64,000 bases of DNA from Laceyella sacchari (GCF_004343255.1 NZ_SMDD01000001.1:1133284-1197283), one strand, 5' to 3'; numbered from the stretch's first letter, positions 35,427 to 44,391 are shown. The notes: a model not told the origin generated them from the letters alone. Numbers and translations: made by a program.

Positions 35427-36065
35427 TCAGACACTTTTCACTTTGGCAATCCCCAATCCGTCGCTGATCGGCAACAGCATGGACTCGAGGCGAGGATCTT
35501 GTGCCAAGGTTTGATTAACTTCTCGAAGCTTGGCCAATATGGGGTGATCATTGGTTTCATCCACGACGCTGTCGCCAAAATAAAGTCAGTTATCCATGGC
35601 AATTACCGCATTTGGCGCAGCCAAGGAAATTGCTTTCTCCAGATAATGGTCGAAGTTGGGCTTGTCTGCGTCGATAAAGAAGAAATCAAAGCGTTCCCCC
35701 GACTGAGCTAGTTTTTCCAATTGTTCTGAAGCGTCGCCCACGATAACCGTCACTTGCTCGTCCAGGTTGGCGCGGGAGATATTTTCTTTGGCAAAGCGGG
35801 CGTGTTCAGCGTTTAATTCAATGGTGAAGCACTTTCCGGTAGATGGCAAGGCCCGTGCCAAACAAATGGTACTGTATCCGCCCAGGGTTCCCAGTTCCAA
35901 AATTCTGGTGGCTCCGCTGATTTTAGCCAGAAGATACAATGTTCGGCCCACTTCGGGTGGGATGGATATCTGTGGCATTCCCCTTTCCGCCAATCCGTTC
36001 GGAATCGACTGTAGTACCTCATCTTCCTTGCTAAACAGCTCTCTGATGTATGTTAAATCACGCAT
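35427..36065 (-). pseudogene. Class I SAM O-methyltransferase with an in-frame TGA
   Basis: The full-length reading frame is 212 codons plus stop, the usual size for family 3 O-methyltransferases. It is interrupted by TGA at 35586-35588. Before it are the SAM motif LELGTLGGYSTICLA, TIELNAEHARFAKEN, and FFFIDADKPNFDHYLE with the metal-binding aspartates. After it, 52 well preserved codons continue in the same frame (GDSVVDETNDHPILAKL, then DPRLESMLLPISDGLGIAKV). AGGAGG precedes the ATG. A recent C-to-T type nonsense mutation (for example from CGA) or readthrough would explain the pattern. A truncated 159-aa product lacks the last strands. Confidence 0.88.
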
Positions 36066-36174
36066 GTTGAAAGCCTCCTGATCTCATTGGATTTAATATA
36101 TGACCGAACTCCCGACTTGGACGACGCTAAAAATCCCATCCCTTTTCCCTAATGTAATAGTCAATAATATTCTC

Positions 36175-36915
36175 TTAATTTTTGCCATATCGGCTTGTCA
36201 GCTCAGCGCCGAAATCTTCCTCAATGCGCATCATGACAACATCGTGGTAGAATGCATTTTTAAGTAGTTCGGTGATAGCCGGATGATCCGTTTCCAATGC
36301 GGTCAACTTTACATCTCCGCCAAAACCACCCAACAAGGCGGCTTGCCCGTCGATCAGGATGGAAAATTTCCTCGTTTCCATTTTTGGCCAAGCCTGTTCC
36401 AAGTCATCAGCTTTATGGATAAACACATTTTTCAGGGTAGTTTGACATTCTCCAAGAACAATCAGGACAACCGTAACGCCCCGCTCTTCAGCGTCAAGTA
36501 ATGCTTCTTCCACCCAATGCACATCTTCTGCCCAAATGTCGACAAGGATATTCTTTTTTGCATTGGCGATCATTCTGCGTACCGCGGTGTCTAAATGTTT
36601 GTTTCCTTGCCAATTATAAAAAGAGGGTTTGGAACGAGGAGGGGATTTCAGTTCATTCACCAGTCCTTTTGCGGTTTGTTCAAACTTGACCCGCATGTAA
36701 CGAATCAACTGATCGATAGGTACAGCGTCATAATGAACCGGATCGCCCTCGATAATTCGACAAATGCCTTTGTCGGTGAGTGAACGTAAAGCAGCATAAA
36801 CATTGGTGCGCGAGGTGGATACTCGTTTGGCTACTTCGTAACCGGATAAATGAGGCTCCTCATGGAGTGTGAGGTAACAACGCGCTTCAAGTTCAGACAG
36901 GCCAAGCTCTTTCAA
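36175..36915 (-). CDS. TrmB-family transcriptional regulator
   Basis: 246 residues from a TTG. The true start is uncertain because the GGAAGAG site lies about 17 nt away. The N-terminal winged helix (LGLSELEARCYLTLHEE, SGYEVAKRVSTSRTNVYAALRSL) and the C-terminal PLD-like sensor region (KKNILVDIWAEDVHWVEEAL) match TrmB proteins, which often sense sugars but have diverse ligands in bacteria. A long inverted repeat lies just upstream. It may control itself, the O-methyltransferase gene 109 bp downstream, or the divergent ligase genes. Confidence 0.88.
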   Translation of the reverse strand: MKELGLSELEARCYLTLHEEPHLSGYEVAKRVSTSRTNVYAALRSLTDKGICRIIEGDPVHYDAVPIDQLIRYMRVKFEQTAKGLVNELKSPPRSKPSFYNWQGNKHLDTAVRRMIANAKKNILVDIWAEDVHWVEEALLDAEERGVTVVLIVLGECQTTLKNVFIHKADDLEQAWPKMETRKFSILIDGQAALLGGFGGDVKLTALETDHPAITELLKNAFYHDVVMMRIEEDFGAELTSRYGKN

Positions 36916-36962
36916 TCGTTGAATCAGATGAACTCTTCCTTTCTTCAGTGATGTTGGTGGAT

Positions 36963-37009
36963 AATAGTAGTATTTTGATGTAATACTAGTGTGCTTAAAT
37001 ACTACTATT
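36963..37009. promoter_or_regulatory. 13-bp inverted repeat upstream of the TrmB gene
   Basis: AATAGTAGTATTT (36963-36975) and its exact complement AAATACTACTATT (36997-37009) are separated by 21 nt. An additional ATACTA half-site lies between them. Spacing and symmetry suggest a dimer or tetramer operator for the TrmB regulator. Confidence 0.55.
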
Positions 37010-37128
37010 TTGACTTAGTCATGTCAAGCCTGATTCGGCATCGGCATAAGGGTGGATGCTTCTATGTATAGTTGCAGTGTTTTTTTCTCATTCTAAGAGA
37101 TATATTTGTGAAAAAAGGAACGAGTTCC

Positions 37129-38085
37129 GTGGAATTGAAACCAATCATCCCTTTTGAACCCGTCATGACGGATGCGCCACCTTCGGGAGAACACTGGATT
37201 GCTCAAGTCAAATGGGACGGGGTGCGGGTGTTAACGTATGTTGAAAATGGTCAAGTGAAATTGTTCAATCGGAAAAAAAATGAGCGTACTCATCACTATC
37301 CTGAATTGGCGAAGGCTAGCGATTATTGCACGGCTTCGTCGGTCATTTTGGATGGGGAGATCATTGCTTGGCGGGAAGGGAAGCCCTCTTTTTACGAGGT
37401 GATGAAACGGGATGGCTTACGCCAAATGAACAAAGTGTCGCAAGCAATGAAGCGAGTGCCGATTACGTACATGGTTTTTGATTTGCTTTATCTGGATGGC
37501 AAATGGATGACAGAACGACCATTGGCTGAACGACAAGAGCAATTAAACCAAATCATCCGGCCGGTGGATCATGTGCGGTTGGTGCCCAACTACACTGATG
37601 TGGATGGCCTGTATGAGGCTGTGCGCCAGCAAGGGTTGGAAGGCATCGTCGTGAAAGATTTGACCAGTGCTTATGTCATTGGTGGAAAAGATGGGCGTTG
37701 GCGCAAACGAAAAGTGACGCATGACCTGATTGCCGTGGTAGGAGGGGTGACATTCAGGGGAAAGGTGGTCAACTCGCTTTTACTGGGGTTGTACGATGCT
37801 TGGGATCGGCTTCACTACATCGGGCATGCCGGCACGGGGAAACTGACCCAAGCGGATTGGCGGGATATCACTGAACGCGTCACTTCGTTGGTTCAAACTG
37901 AGATGCCTTTTTACAATCAGCCGGAGCGAATCAGCGGCGCAATTTGGGTCACTCCTTTAATCACAGTTAAAGTCCATTATCTGGAATGGGTGGATGGGCA
38001 TTCTTTGCGACAACCGATCATTCAGGGGATCGTCGATGCCGATCCGCTTTCATGTCGTGGTTTTATTTCATCTGGTAGGTCTTGA
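37129..38085 (+). CDS. ATP-dependent DNA ligase, LigD-type ligase domain
   Basis: 318 residues from a GTG 8 nt after AAGGAA. The nucleotidyl-transfer lysine is in QVKWDGVRVL (about residue 32), with LDGEIIAW, FDLLYLDG, EGIVVKD and WRKRKV as the remaining motifs. A C-terminal OB-fold follows. This is the ligase module of LigD, used for end joining in non-homologous repair. The polymerase module is the next gene (42 bp). No Ku gene and no nuclease module are seen in the window. Confidence 0.93.
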   Translation: MELKPIIPFEPVMTDAPPSGEHWIAQVKWDGVRVLTYVENGQVKLFNRKKNERTHHYPELAKASDYCTASSVILDGEIIAWREGKPSFYEVMKRDGLRQMNKVSQAMKRVPITYMVFDLLYLDGKWMTERPLAERQEQLNQIIRPVDHVRLVPNYTDVDGLYEAVRQQGLEGIVVKDLTSAYVIGGKDGRWRKRKVTHDLIAVVGGVTFRGKVVNSLLLGLYDAWDRLHYIGHAGTGKLTQADWRDITERVTSLVQTEMPFYNQPERISGAIWVTPLITVKVHYLEWVDGHSLRQPIIQGIVDADPLSCRGFISSGRS

Positions 38086-38127
38086 TTTGCCAGATCCGCT
38101 CCAGTCCGGCACAGAGGAGGGAGAAGG

Positions 38128-39018
38128 GTGGAGCACCGATTGGTTCATGTGGACGGAAAGGAATTAAAGATATCCAATCCCGATAAACGTTTGTTTCCTC
38201 AGTTGAGCAAGTGGGAGTTCATACTAGCGTATTATCGGCTGGCTCCGTATTTACTTCCTTATTGCCGGAACAGGGCGTTAACCACGATCCGTTTTCCAGA
38301 TGGGGTGGAGGGGAAGTCGTTTTATCAGAAGAACGCCCCTTCCCATCGGCCGGATTGGATAGAAACGGTCAACGATGGGGATATTGAATATGTTATGCTC
38401 AATAATGCACCCACCTTGGTTTGGTTGGCCAATTTGGCGTGCGTGGAATTACATGTGTCGTTCAATACGGTTCATGAACCAATGAAACCGACGGAGCTGG
38501 TGTTTGATTTGGACCCTAGTGTCCCCGGATTTCCACGCGTGGTGGAAGCGGCGCTGATGATCCGGGAGTTGCTGCTGCAATTGGGATTGGACGGAATTGT
38601 AAAGACATCAGGGGCCAGCGGATTGCAGATCTACCTGCCATTAGAGCCGCGATACACATATGATGAGACACGCAAAGTCGGAAAATTCATCGCCCATTAT
38701 TTCGCCAAGCGGCAACCCGCGTTGATCACCGTGGAGCGCTCGGTCAACAAGCGCGGGGATAAAATCTACTTTGACTATCTCCAGCATTGGCGTAATAAAA
38801 CTTTGATCGCGCCCTATTCAATCCGGGCAGTGCCGGAAGCGACCGTTTCTACGCCTCTTTCATGGGAGGAATTGACTCCCGCGTTATCCCCTAAGCAATT
38901 CACTTGCGCCAACATTTTTGACCGGCTGGAACAGAAAGGGGATTTGTTTGCGGAGGCGTTGCGAAAAAAGGTGCGGTTGGATGAGATCCTGCAATTTATT
39001 GATCGGAACAGGCTATGA
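38128..39018 (+). CDS. LigD-type polymerase/primase domain protein
   Basis: 296 residues from a GTG after AGGAGGGAGAAGG. The archaeo-eukaryotic primase fold carries ELVFDLDPS with the metal aspartates, KTSGASGLQIYLPL, and YSIRAVPEATVSTPLSWEEL. It is a stand-alone Pol module in the same operon as the ligase module. It would fill gaps with (ribo)nucleotides during end joining. Confidence 0.93.
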   Translation: MEHRLVHVDGKELKISNPDKRLFPQLSKWEFILAYYRLAPYLLPYCRNRALTTIRFPDGVEGKSFYQKNAPSHRPDWIETVNDGDIEYVMLNNAPTLVWLANLACVELHVSFNTVHEPMKPTELVFDLDPSVPGFPRVVEAALMIRELLLQLGLDGIVKTSGASGLQIYLPLEPRYTYDETRKVGKFIAHYFAKRQPALITVERSVNKRGDKIYFDYLQHWRNKTLIAPYSIRAVPEATVSTPLSWEELTPALSPKQFTCANIFDRLEQKGDLFAEALRKKVRLDEILQFIDRNRL

Positions 39019-39078
39019 AATTCTTTTCTCTTCGTGTACAGTAAGAAAGACACATCAATATAAAGCGAGGAGATGTCA

Positions 39079-40380
39079 GTGAAGCGGTTATTTATCAACG
39101 CGACTGTCGTGACCATGAAAGATGGCGCCGAAGTGCTGAGACGAGGCGCTTTGGGTGTGGAGGATGACAAGATTACATATGTGGGGGAAGTCCCGGAGCC
39201 GCAAGTACAAGAGCAGTTTGATGAGATCATCGATTGTAGCGGCAAGGTCATCCTGCCTGGATTGGTCAACACACACGGTCATGCGGCCATGACTTTGTTG
39301 CGTGGGTATGCCGATGATTTGCCGTTGCAAACGTGGTTGGAAGAGCATATGTGGCCGTTGGAAGCGAAGTTTACCCATGTCCAAGTGCAGGCAGGAACAG
39401 CGTTGGCGGCGGTGGAAATGATCCGCTCCGGAACCACTTGTTTTATGGATATGTACGATCATATGGACGCTGTTGCCCGCGTGGTGGAAGAATCCGGCAT
39501 GCGCGCCCGCTTGACTCGCGGGGTGATTGGATTATGCAGTGAGGAAATGCAAAATAAAAAGTTTGAAGAGGCGGTTCGTTTTGCTACTGAGTGGCATGGT
39601 CAAGCCGATGGCCGAATCACTACCATGTTGGCACCTCATGCGCCCTACACGTGCCCGCCGGAATATATCAAGCGGTTTGTAGAAAAAGCGGGGGAATTGA
39701 AGTTACCACTTCATACGCATATGTCTGAAACAGTGAAAGAAGTGGAGCAAAATGTGCGGGATTATGGAATTCGGCCCGTTGAGCATTTGCGTCGACTCGG
39801 CTTCTTTGATCTTCCTGCGCTGGTTGCTCATGCGGTGCATGTGACAGAAGAAGAAATCGACATATTGGCGCAACATGACGTAAAGGTGGCACACAACCCG
39901 GGCAGCAATCTCAAATTGGGTAGCGGAATTGCCCCGGTGACGAGCATGCTGCGAAAAGGCATGCGCCCGGGATTGGCTACTGACGGGGCAGCCAGCAACA
40001 ACAATTTGGATCTCATCGAGGAAATCCAGCTTGCCGCGTTGATCCACAAGGGTGCTAACCTTGACCCGGAAGCGGTGCCGGCGCTGACGGCGTTAAAAAT
40101 GGGGACCAGCTATGGGGCAGAATGCTTATTCCTCGATCACGAAATCGGCACGTTGGAAGCAGGCAAAAAAGCCGACTTCATCACTTTGGATTTGACTGGT
40201 GCTCATATGCAACCGTTGCATGATGTGGTGTCCCACATCGTATATTCTGCGTCTCGCGGTGATGTGGTGGACATGTATGTAAATGGTCAGCCGCTGATGG
40301 TCAACCGCGAATTGCTGACACTGGATGAAGAGAAAATCCGTCATGAAGCAACACGTGCATTCCAAGCATTGTTGCAATAA
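39079..40380 (+). CDS. mtaD: 5'-methylthioadenosine/S-adenosylhomocysteine deaminase
   Basis: A 433-residue amidohydrolase: GLVNTHGHAAMTLLRG (zinc HxH), HAPYTCPPEY, LHTHMSET, VAHAVHV and GLATDGAASNNNLDL (catalytic Asp) match MtaD/SahH-bypass deaminases. The GTG at 39079 lies 6 nt after AGGAG. The ATG two codons earlier touches the binding site and is less likely. It would deaminate MTA or SAH to inosine forms. No methionine-salvage partner is adjacent. Confidence 0.93.
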   Translation: MKRLFINATVVTMKDGAEVLRRGALGVEDDKITYVGEVPEPQVQEQFDEIIDCSGKVILPGLVNTHGHAAMTLLRGYADDLPLQTWLEEHMWPLEAKFTHVQVQAGTALAAVEMIRSGTTCFMDMYDHMDAVARVVEESGMRARLTRGVIGLCSEEMQNKKFEEAVRFATEWHGQADGRITTMLAPHAPYTCPPEYIKRFVEKAGELKLPLHTHMSETVKEVEQNVRDYGIRPVEHLRRLGFFDLPALVAHAVHVTEEEIDILAQHDVKVAHNPGSNLKLGSGIAPVTSMLRKGMRPGLATDGAASNNNLDLIEEIQLAALIHKGANLDPEAVPALTALKMGTSYGAECLFLDHEIGTLEAGKKADFITLDLTGAHMQPLHDVVSHIVYSASRGDVVDMYVNGQPLMVNRELLTLDEEKIRHEATRAFQALLQ

Positions 40381-40387
40381 AAAAAGA

Positions 40388-40406
40388 ACTGCCATCAATT
40401 GGCAGT
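40388..40406 (-). terminator. Terminator of the small minus-strand gene, shared with mtaD
   Basis: ACTGCCA/TGGCAGT with a 5-nt loop, followed on the minus strand by TCTTTTTT. Confidence 0.75.
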
Positions 40407-40462
40407 GAATAGAATGAGGCGGAAGGTATAGGCAGGAAGGTCTATGTCATACTAACAACAGG

Positions 40463-40660
40463 CTATTCTTTAATGTCTATATCTAGATGAAAACGAAGAG
40501 GGATATCAGGAACGGGGTTATTCCATAAGCGTCGGTGCGCTGAAGGGGATATCCAGGTTTCTGTGTGGAGAAAAGATGAGATTTTCTCCAGTTCTTCTTG
40601 GGACAAGTGGGTTTGTAACAACTCGGGCATCCACTCGGGATAAAGGGAAGGATGCGGCAA
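40463..40660 (-). CDS. Small hypothetical protein, 65 aa
   Basis: A TTG at 40660 lies about 8 nt after GGGAGGTGAT, nearly the full anti-Shine-Dalgarno complement. The product starts LPHPSLYPEWMPELL and continues LSQEELEKISSFLHTETW, a plausible soluble alpha-helical protein. The same frame is open to 40759 without a site. A terminator follows the stop. I do not recognise a family. Confidence 0.55.
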   Translation of the reverse strand: MPHPSLYPEWMPELLQTHLSQEELEKISSFLHTETWISPSAHRRLWNNPVPDIPLRFHLDIDIKE

Positions 40661-40780
40661 AGGAATCACCTCCCTTGTTGATGTTAGTATCACCGTAGCG
40701 GAAGGCAATATGACTAACACATTTTGCCCCTTCGACCAAGATGTTGGCTCTGCTTCCAACGTATAAGTGAACCAGGCACG

Positions 40781-40819
40781 AAAAGCGCTTTGTCAGCGTC
40801 AAGCTGATGAAGCGCTTTT
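40781..40819. terminator. Hairpin AAAAGCGCTT...AAGCGCTTTT
   Basis: A long two-part stem (AAAAGCGCTT plus GTCAGC/GCTGAT) lies between two transcription units, with four T on either strand. Confidence 0.65.
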
Positions 40820-40912
40820 CTCATGCATGTTCACATCCAAGGTTTGGCCAACGCGCGTAGTCTAAATGCACAGGTTTTTTCGTAGGTATTAGAAGAGAAG
40901 GGGGAGGGCAAA

Positions 40913-41557
40913 ATGAGAAAAATGGCCGGATGTCTGGTTTGCGCCTTGATGCTGATGGGTTGTCAAACGGACTTCGTCGCCGATCAGCCCACAGTTAAAG
41001 AAAAGAAGGTGTTGGCGCAGGAGAAGCTGGCGCAGACGGCGAGACAGGTGATTCAAGGGTGGTTGAAGAAAAAAGAATATTCGTTTCAGCTGGAACTCAT
41101 GTCTGGTAAACGTCGCTTTACTGGGAAGCAAGTGGCGGATAACTGGAGCTTGAAGGATGCAGCATCACAGAAATTAGTGATGCGACGCAACGGTGAGCAT
41201 ATTTACGCTTACCATGACAGCGGGACGGAAATGATGACTGTCAAACAAGCAGGTCTGGTGTCACCCCGCGACCATCTGTCCTTCGTCTTGAGCGTGGCCG
41301 GGAAATTTCGGCAAGGAACTGCCGAATGGGTGAATGGCCGACGCGTTGATGTGATCGAGGTGGATATTGACAATGGGAAGCTGTTGGACAAATTGAAGCA
41401 GGCCTTATTTAGCAATGAGACAGTCCGGTTGCCGGTAAATATGGCTGTTACCTACAAACTAGCTGTTCAAGACGCCCGGCAATTGACGAAGGTCACCTTG
41501 ATTATTCGTGAACCCGACCGAGGACAAGTGCAACAGCTAACATATCAATTGATGTGA
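40913..41557 (+). CDS. Lipoprotein of unknown function
   Basis: 214 residues with a short leader and lipobox LMGC (Cys 17). The mature domain resembles small LolA/LppX-like or DUF-type lipoproteins only loosely (VDVIEVDIDNGK, LPVNMAVTYKL). The lipoprotein gene at 50207 has a similar overall plan. GGGGGAGG precedes the ATG. It is followed by its own terminator and lies upstream of the FtsH-like pair. Confidence 0.8.
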   Translation: MRKMAGCLVCALMLMGCQTDFVADQPTVKEKKVLAQEKLAQTARQVIQGWLKKKEYSFQLELMSGKRRFTGKQVADNWSLKDAASQKLVMRRNGEHIYAYHDSGTEMMTVKQAGLVSPRDHLSFVLSVAGKFRQGTAEWVNGRRVDVIEVDIDNGKLLDKLKQALFSNETVRLPVNMAVTYKLAVQDARQLTKVTLIIREPDRGQVQQLTYQLM

Positions 41558-41558
41558 G

Positions 41559-41583
41559 CAGTGCTGGGAAGCGCTGTTTTTTT
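41559..41583 (+). terminator. Terminator after the lipoprotein gene
   Basis: CAGTGCT/AGCGCTG with a 4-nt loop, then T7. Confidence 0.85.
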
Positions 41584-41675
41584 ATTTCCAACCTTTGGCG
41601 CTCGGTTCGATATATCAGATTATGATATACTTTTCAGGGAAGAATTATTATACAAATAGTATAGGGGGCGGGCCG

Positions 41676-42197
41676 ATGAGACAAGCCAAAGTGCTGGTAG
41701 GCAGCTTGTTGGTCACGCTGGTGGTCTTGATGGGCGGTTTTTTCGCCAGTCAGTGGTGGTTCGTGACAAAACCCATTCACCAGACTCTCGACCAGCAGTC
41801 AGGCCTGCATCAGGCAAAGATTAACGTGATGCCGACGGAAGTCCGGCTTCATTTGCATATAGATCCTACGTATGACTTTATACAACGTTATCCTCGTTTG
41901 TTGGACAATTTGGAACAGATCGCAGGTCATCGTAAGCTGACTGTGGTGTTGGACAATCCGCACCATCCGGAATTGGAACAAGCGTGGTCCGACTTGCAAT
42001 TCGCTTTGCGCGAAGCAGTGGCGACCAAGCGCTACACCTTAATTCCGGACGCCGTCAAGCAGGTGGCGCAGGAACATAGGTTGACTTATAAAGTGCGGAT
42101 CGATGAACGTTTTATCTATGTGGAGTTGCAACAGGCCAATCGAGCTTGGAGGCAAGTGGTGCCGTTGCAAACCGATCAGGCGGCGTTGCCATCGTAA
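41676..42197 (+). CDS. Membrane-anchored protein upstream of an FtsH-like protease
   Basis: 173 residues from the ATG after GGGGGCGG. One N-terminal membrane helix (VLVGSLLVTLVVLMGGFFA) is followed by an extracytoplasmic domain of about 140 residues with no cysteines. No family recognised. The FtsH-like gene starts 21 bp downstream with its own binding site, so the two are almost certainly cotranscribed. It may be an adaptor or a substitute for the external domain that the protease lacks. Confidence 0.8.
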   Translation: MRQAKVLVGSLLVTLVVLMGGFFASQWWFVTKPIHQTLDQQSGLHQAKINVMPTEVRLHLHIDPTYDFIQRYPRLLDNLEQIAGHRKLTVVLDNPHHPELEQAWSDLQFALREAVATKRYTLIPDAVKQVAQEHRLTYKVRIDERFIYVELQQANRAWRQVVPLQTDQAALPS

Positions 42198-42218
42198 AGA
42201 AAGGGGAGGTGAATCGGG

Positions 42219-43712
42219 ATGTTCCTGTATCTGATGACAGGTGTTGGCTTGGCAGTGGCTCTTTTTCTCATGTTTCTCGGGATAAATCCGTTTCCACTTG
42301 TGGTGTTGCTAGCTATGGTTTGGCTGGTGACGTCCTTGCAAGGCGGGCGGATATCGCAGGGTTCATTTGGTGCAAAGAAAGCGGCCAACAATAAGGGAAG
42401 TTCCAAGATTCCCACTACCCGCTTTGAAGAAATTGGCGGTCAGGAACACGCCAAAACGGAATTGAAAGAAGCCCTTGATTTCTTGTTGCATCACGAGCGG
42501 ATGGAGGCATACGGCATCCGGCCGATCAAAGGAATTTTGTTGGCTGGGCCGCCTGGAACGGGGAAAACGCTGATGGCCAAAGCAGCAGCTCATTACACGG
42601 ATTCGGTGTTCATCAGCGCGTCAGGCAGTGAGTTCGTGGAGAAGTATGTTGGCGTCGGGGCGCAGCGGATTCGCCGCTTGTTTCAGGATGCCCGAAAAGC
42701 GGCTAAAAAAAATCGCAAGAAAAGCGCCATTATTTTCATTGACGAAATCGATGTGATTGGCGGTAAGCGGGAAGGCGGCCAACAACGTGAATATGACCAG
42801 ACTTTGAACCAATTGTTGACAGAGATGGACGGCATTCATGTGGATGGGGATGTGCGCGTGCTCATCATGGCCGCGACCAACCGCAAGGAAATGCTTGACC
42901 CCGCTTTGCTCCGCCCGGGCCGGTTTGACCGTCATATCCTGGTGGATTTGCCGGACAAACAAGCTCGTTTGCAAATCCTTACCCTGCATGCGCGAAACAA
43001 ACCATTGTCACCGGATGTCTCGTTGGACAAAGTGGCACAGGACACCTTTGGCTTTTCCGGCGCGCAATTGGAAAGTTTGACCAATGAAGCGGCCATATAT
43101 GCGCTGCGCCAAGGAAGTGAGCAGCTGGAGCCGGCTCATTTTCAGGCGGCTATCGATAAAGTAATGATGGGGGAAAAAACGGATCGAGAAGCCGCCCATG
43201 ATGAAAAATTGCGGGTGGCGATTCACGAGTTGGGCCATGCCATCATGGCAGAGTTGGTGCAACCGGGCTCCGTCTCCTCTGTTGCCCTGTCTCCGCGCGG
43301 GCAGGCGCTCGGCTACGTGCGGCAACATCCGGGGCAGGATCGCTATCTTTACACCAAAGAAGAACTGGAAGGCCGGATTCAGGTGTGTCTGGCGGGTGCC
43401 GCCGCAGAACAATTGGTGCTCAGATCGAAGAGTACCGGAGCGCAAAACGATTATGAGCAAGCGAATCGGTATGCTCGGGGATTGGTGCAAAGTGGCCTAT
43501 CTGAGCGTGGGATTATCGATGCCGAATTGATTGCAAAAAGTGAGTTGCATGAGACAACAACCAAGATTTTGAATGAATTGCAAACCCGTACGGAACAGCA
43601 ATTGGCTTCATACTTGCCGTTGTTTGAGGAGTGCACCGCGATTCTGATGCGCGAAGAAGTGTTGAACGGGGATGAATTTAGACAATTGTTACGTGAAAAA
43701 GCGTCCGCATGA
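42219..43712 (+). CDS. FtsH-like membrane AAA metalloprotease (short form)
   Basis: 497 residues. Two close N-terminal membrane helices (residues 4-20 and 25-39) have almost no loop between them, whereas FtsH has a large external domain there. Walker A GPPGTGKT (110-117), Walker B IIFIDEID (171-178) and the second-region-of-homology arginines in NPALLRPGRFDR-like LLRPGRFDR (230-238) are intact. The zinc site is HELGH at 336-340 (FtsH normally has HEAGH) with aspartate 411 as likely third ligand. An active ATP-driven membrane protease of a divergent subfamily is likely. GGGGAGGTGA precedes the ATG. Confidence 0.9.
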   Translation: MFLYLMTGVGLAVALFLMFLGINPFPLVVLLAMVWLVTSLQGGRISQGSFGAKKAANNKGSSKIPTTRFEEIGGQEHAKTELKEALDFLLHHERMEAYGIRPIKGILLAGPPGTGKTLMAKAAAHYTDSVFISASGSEFVEKYVGVGAQRIRRLFQDARKAAKKNRKKSAIIFIDEIDVIGGKREGGQQREYDQTLNQLLTEMDGIHVDGDVRVLIMAATNRKEMLDPALLRPGRFDRHILVDLPDKQARLQILTLHARNKPLSPDVSLDKVAQDTFGFSGAQLESLTNEAAIYALRQGSEQLEPAHFQAAIDKVMMGEKTDREAAHDEKLRVAIHELGHAIMAELVQPGSVSSVALSPRGQALGYVRQHPGQDRYLYTKEELEGRIQVCLAGAAAEQLVLRSKSTGAQNDYEQANRYARGLVQSGLSERGIIDAELIAKSELHETTTKILNELQTRTEQQLASYLPLFEECTAILMREEVLNGDEFRQLLREKASA

Positions 43713-43731
43713 GTCAAGCGGACGCTTTTTT
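43699..43731 (+). terminator. Terminator of the FtsH-like operon
   Basis: AAGCGTCCGC/GCGGACGCTT with the stop codon in the loop, then a T-run. It is convergent with the VUT gene, which ends at 43730. Confidence 0.9.
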
Positions 43732-44389
43732 AGTGCGATTCTTCCAGCTGGCGTTTCGCGATGCGCAGGTAAAAGAGAGGCAACAGGATGAATGAAAAGA
43801 CATATTTGAGCAAAATATTGGACCATGTGACGCTGATGAGTGTGGCGTTGTCGATGAGTCCATAAAATGCGATGGTGCTCATGATGGCTGTGTCAAATGG
43901 AATAGAGACGGCATTGGACAGCACGACGCGCAAGTACCGCCGTTTTTCTCCAAACCGCCGTTGCACCGCTTGATAGATCAAGCCATCCAACAATTCGGCA
44001 GTGACCCCGGCGATGACCGATCCTAAGATAATCCGGATGGAGGGGAGCAATACTTGGCCAAATGCCGTTTGCGGGCCCACAGCAGGGTCAGCGGGCAACA
44101 CCGACACGACATAGATGATGCCGAACATCAGAAAGTTGCTTAATCCGGCGTACACGACCACGCGGTTTGTCAGTGTGAGATTTGTTTTTTGATGGAGCAT
44201 GTCCCGCAGTACAAAAGTCAATGGATAGAACAGTGAGCCAGCATCCATCGATAAAGTGAACACCTTGATGATTCGGAGTGAACTGAGATTGGATAACATG
44301 GACAGCACGACATACAGGACGGACAGGAGAACAACTCCGGCCCAGTAAGTGGTGCCAATCCCGTCGATTGATCGTTTGTATGGATTCAT
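43730..44389 (-). CDS. VUT family queuosine-precursor transporter
   Basis: 219 residues with six membrane helices. TLSMDAGSLFYPLTFVLRDMLHQ, GQVLLPSIRIILGSVIAGVTAELLD and RRYLRVVLSNAVSIPFDTAIM are the signature blocks of the YhhQ/DUF165 (VUT) family, which imports preQ0 or preQ1. GGGAAAGGAAG precedes the ATG. No preQ1 riboswitch motif was recognised in front of it. Confidence 0.92.
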   Translation of the reverse strand: MNPYKRSIDGIGTTYWAGVVLLSVLYVVLSMLSNLSSLRIIKVFTLSMDAGSLFYPLTFVLRDMLHQKTNLTLTNRVVVYAGLSNFLMFGIIYVVSVLPADPAVGPQTAFGQVLLPSIRIILGSVIAGVTAELLDGLIYQAVQRRFGEKRRYLRVVLSNAVSIPFDTAIMSTIAFYGLIDNATLISVTWSNILLKYVFSFILLPLFYLRIAKRQLEESH

Positions 44390-44391
44390 CT

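Noticed and set aside
35586-35588. Selenocysteine at the TGA of the O-methyltransferase gene
   Set aside because: Nothing like a bacterial SECIS stem was evident after the TGA, and this family does not use selenocysteine there.
40518-40802. A 94-codon minus-strand frame over the small gene at 40463
   Set aside because: The strong Shine-Dalgarno favours the other frame, and this one has no site of its own.
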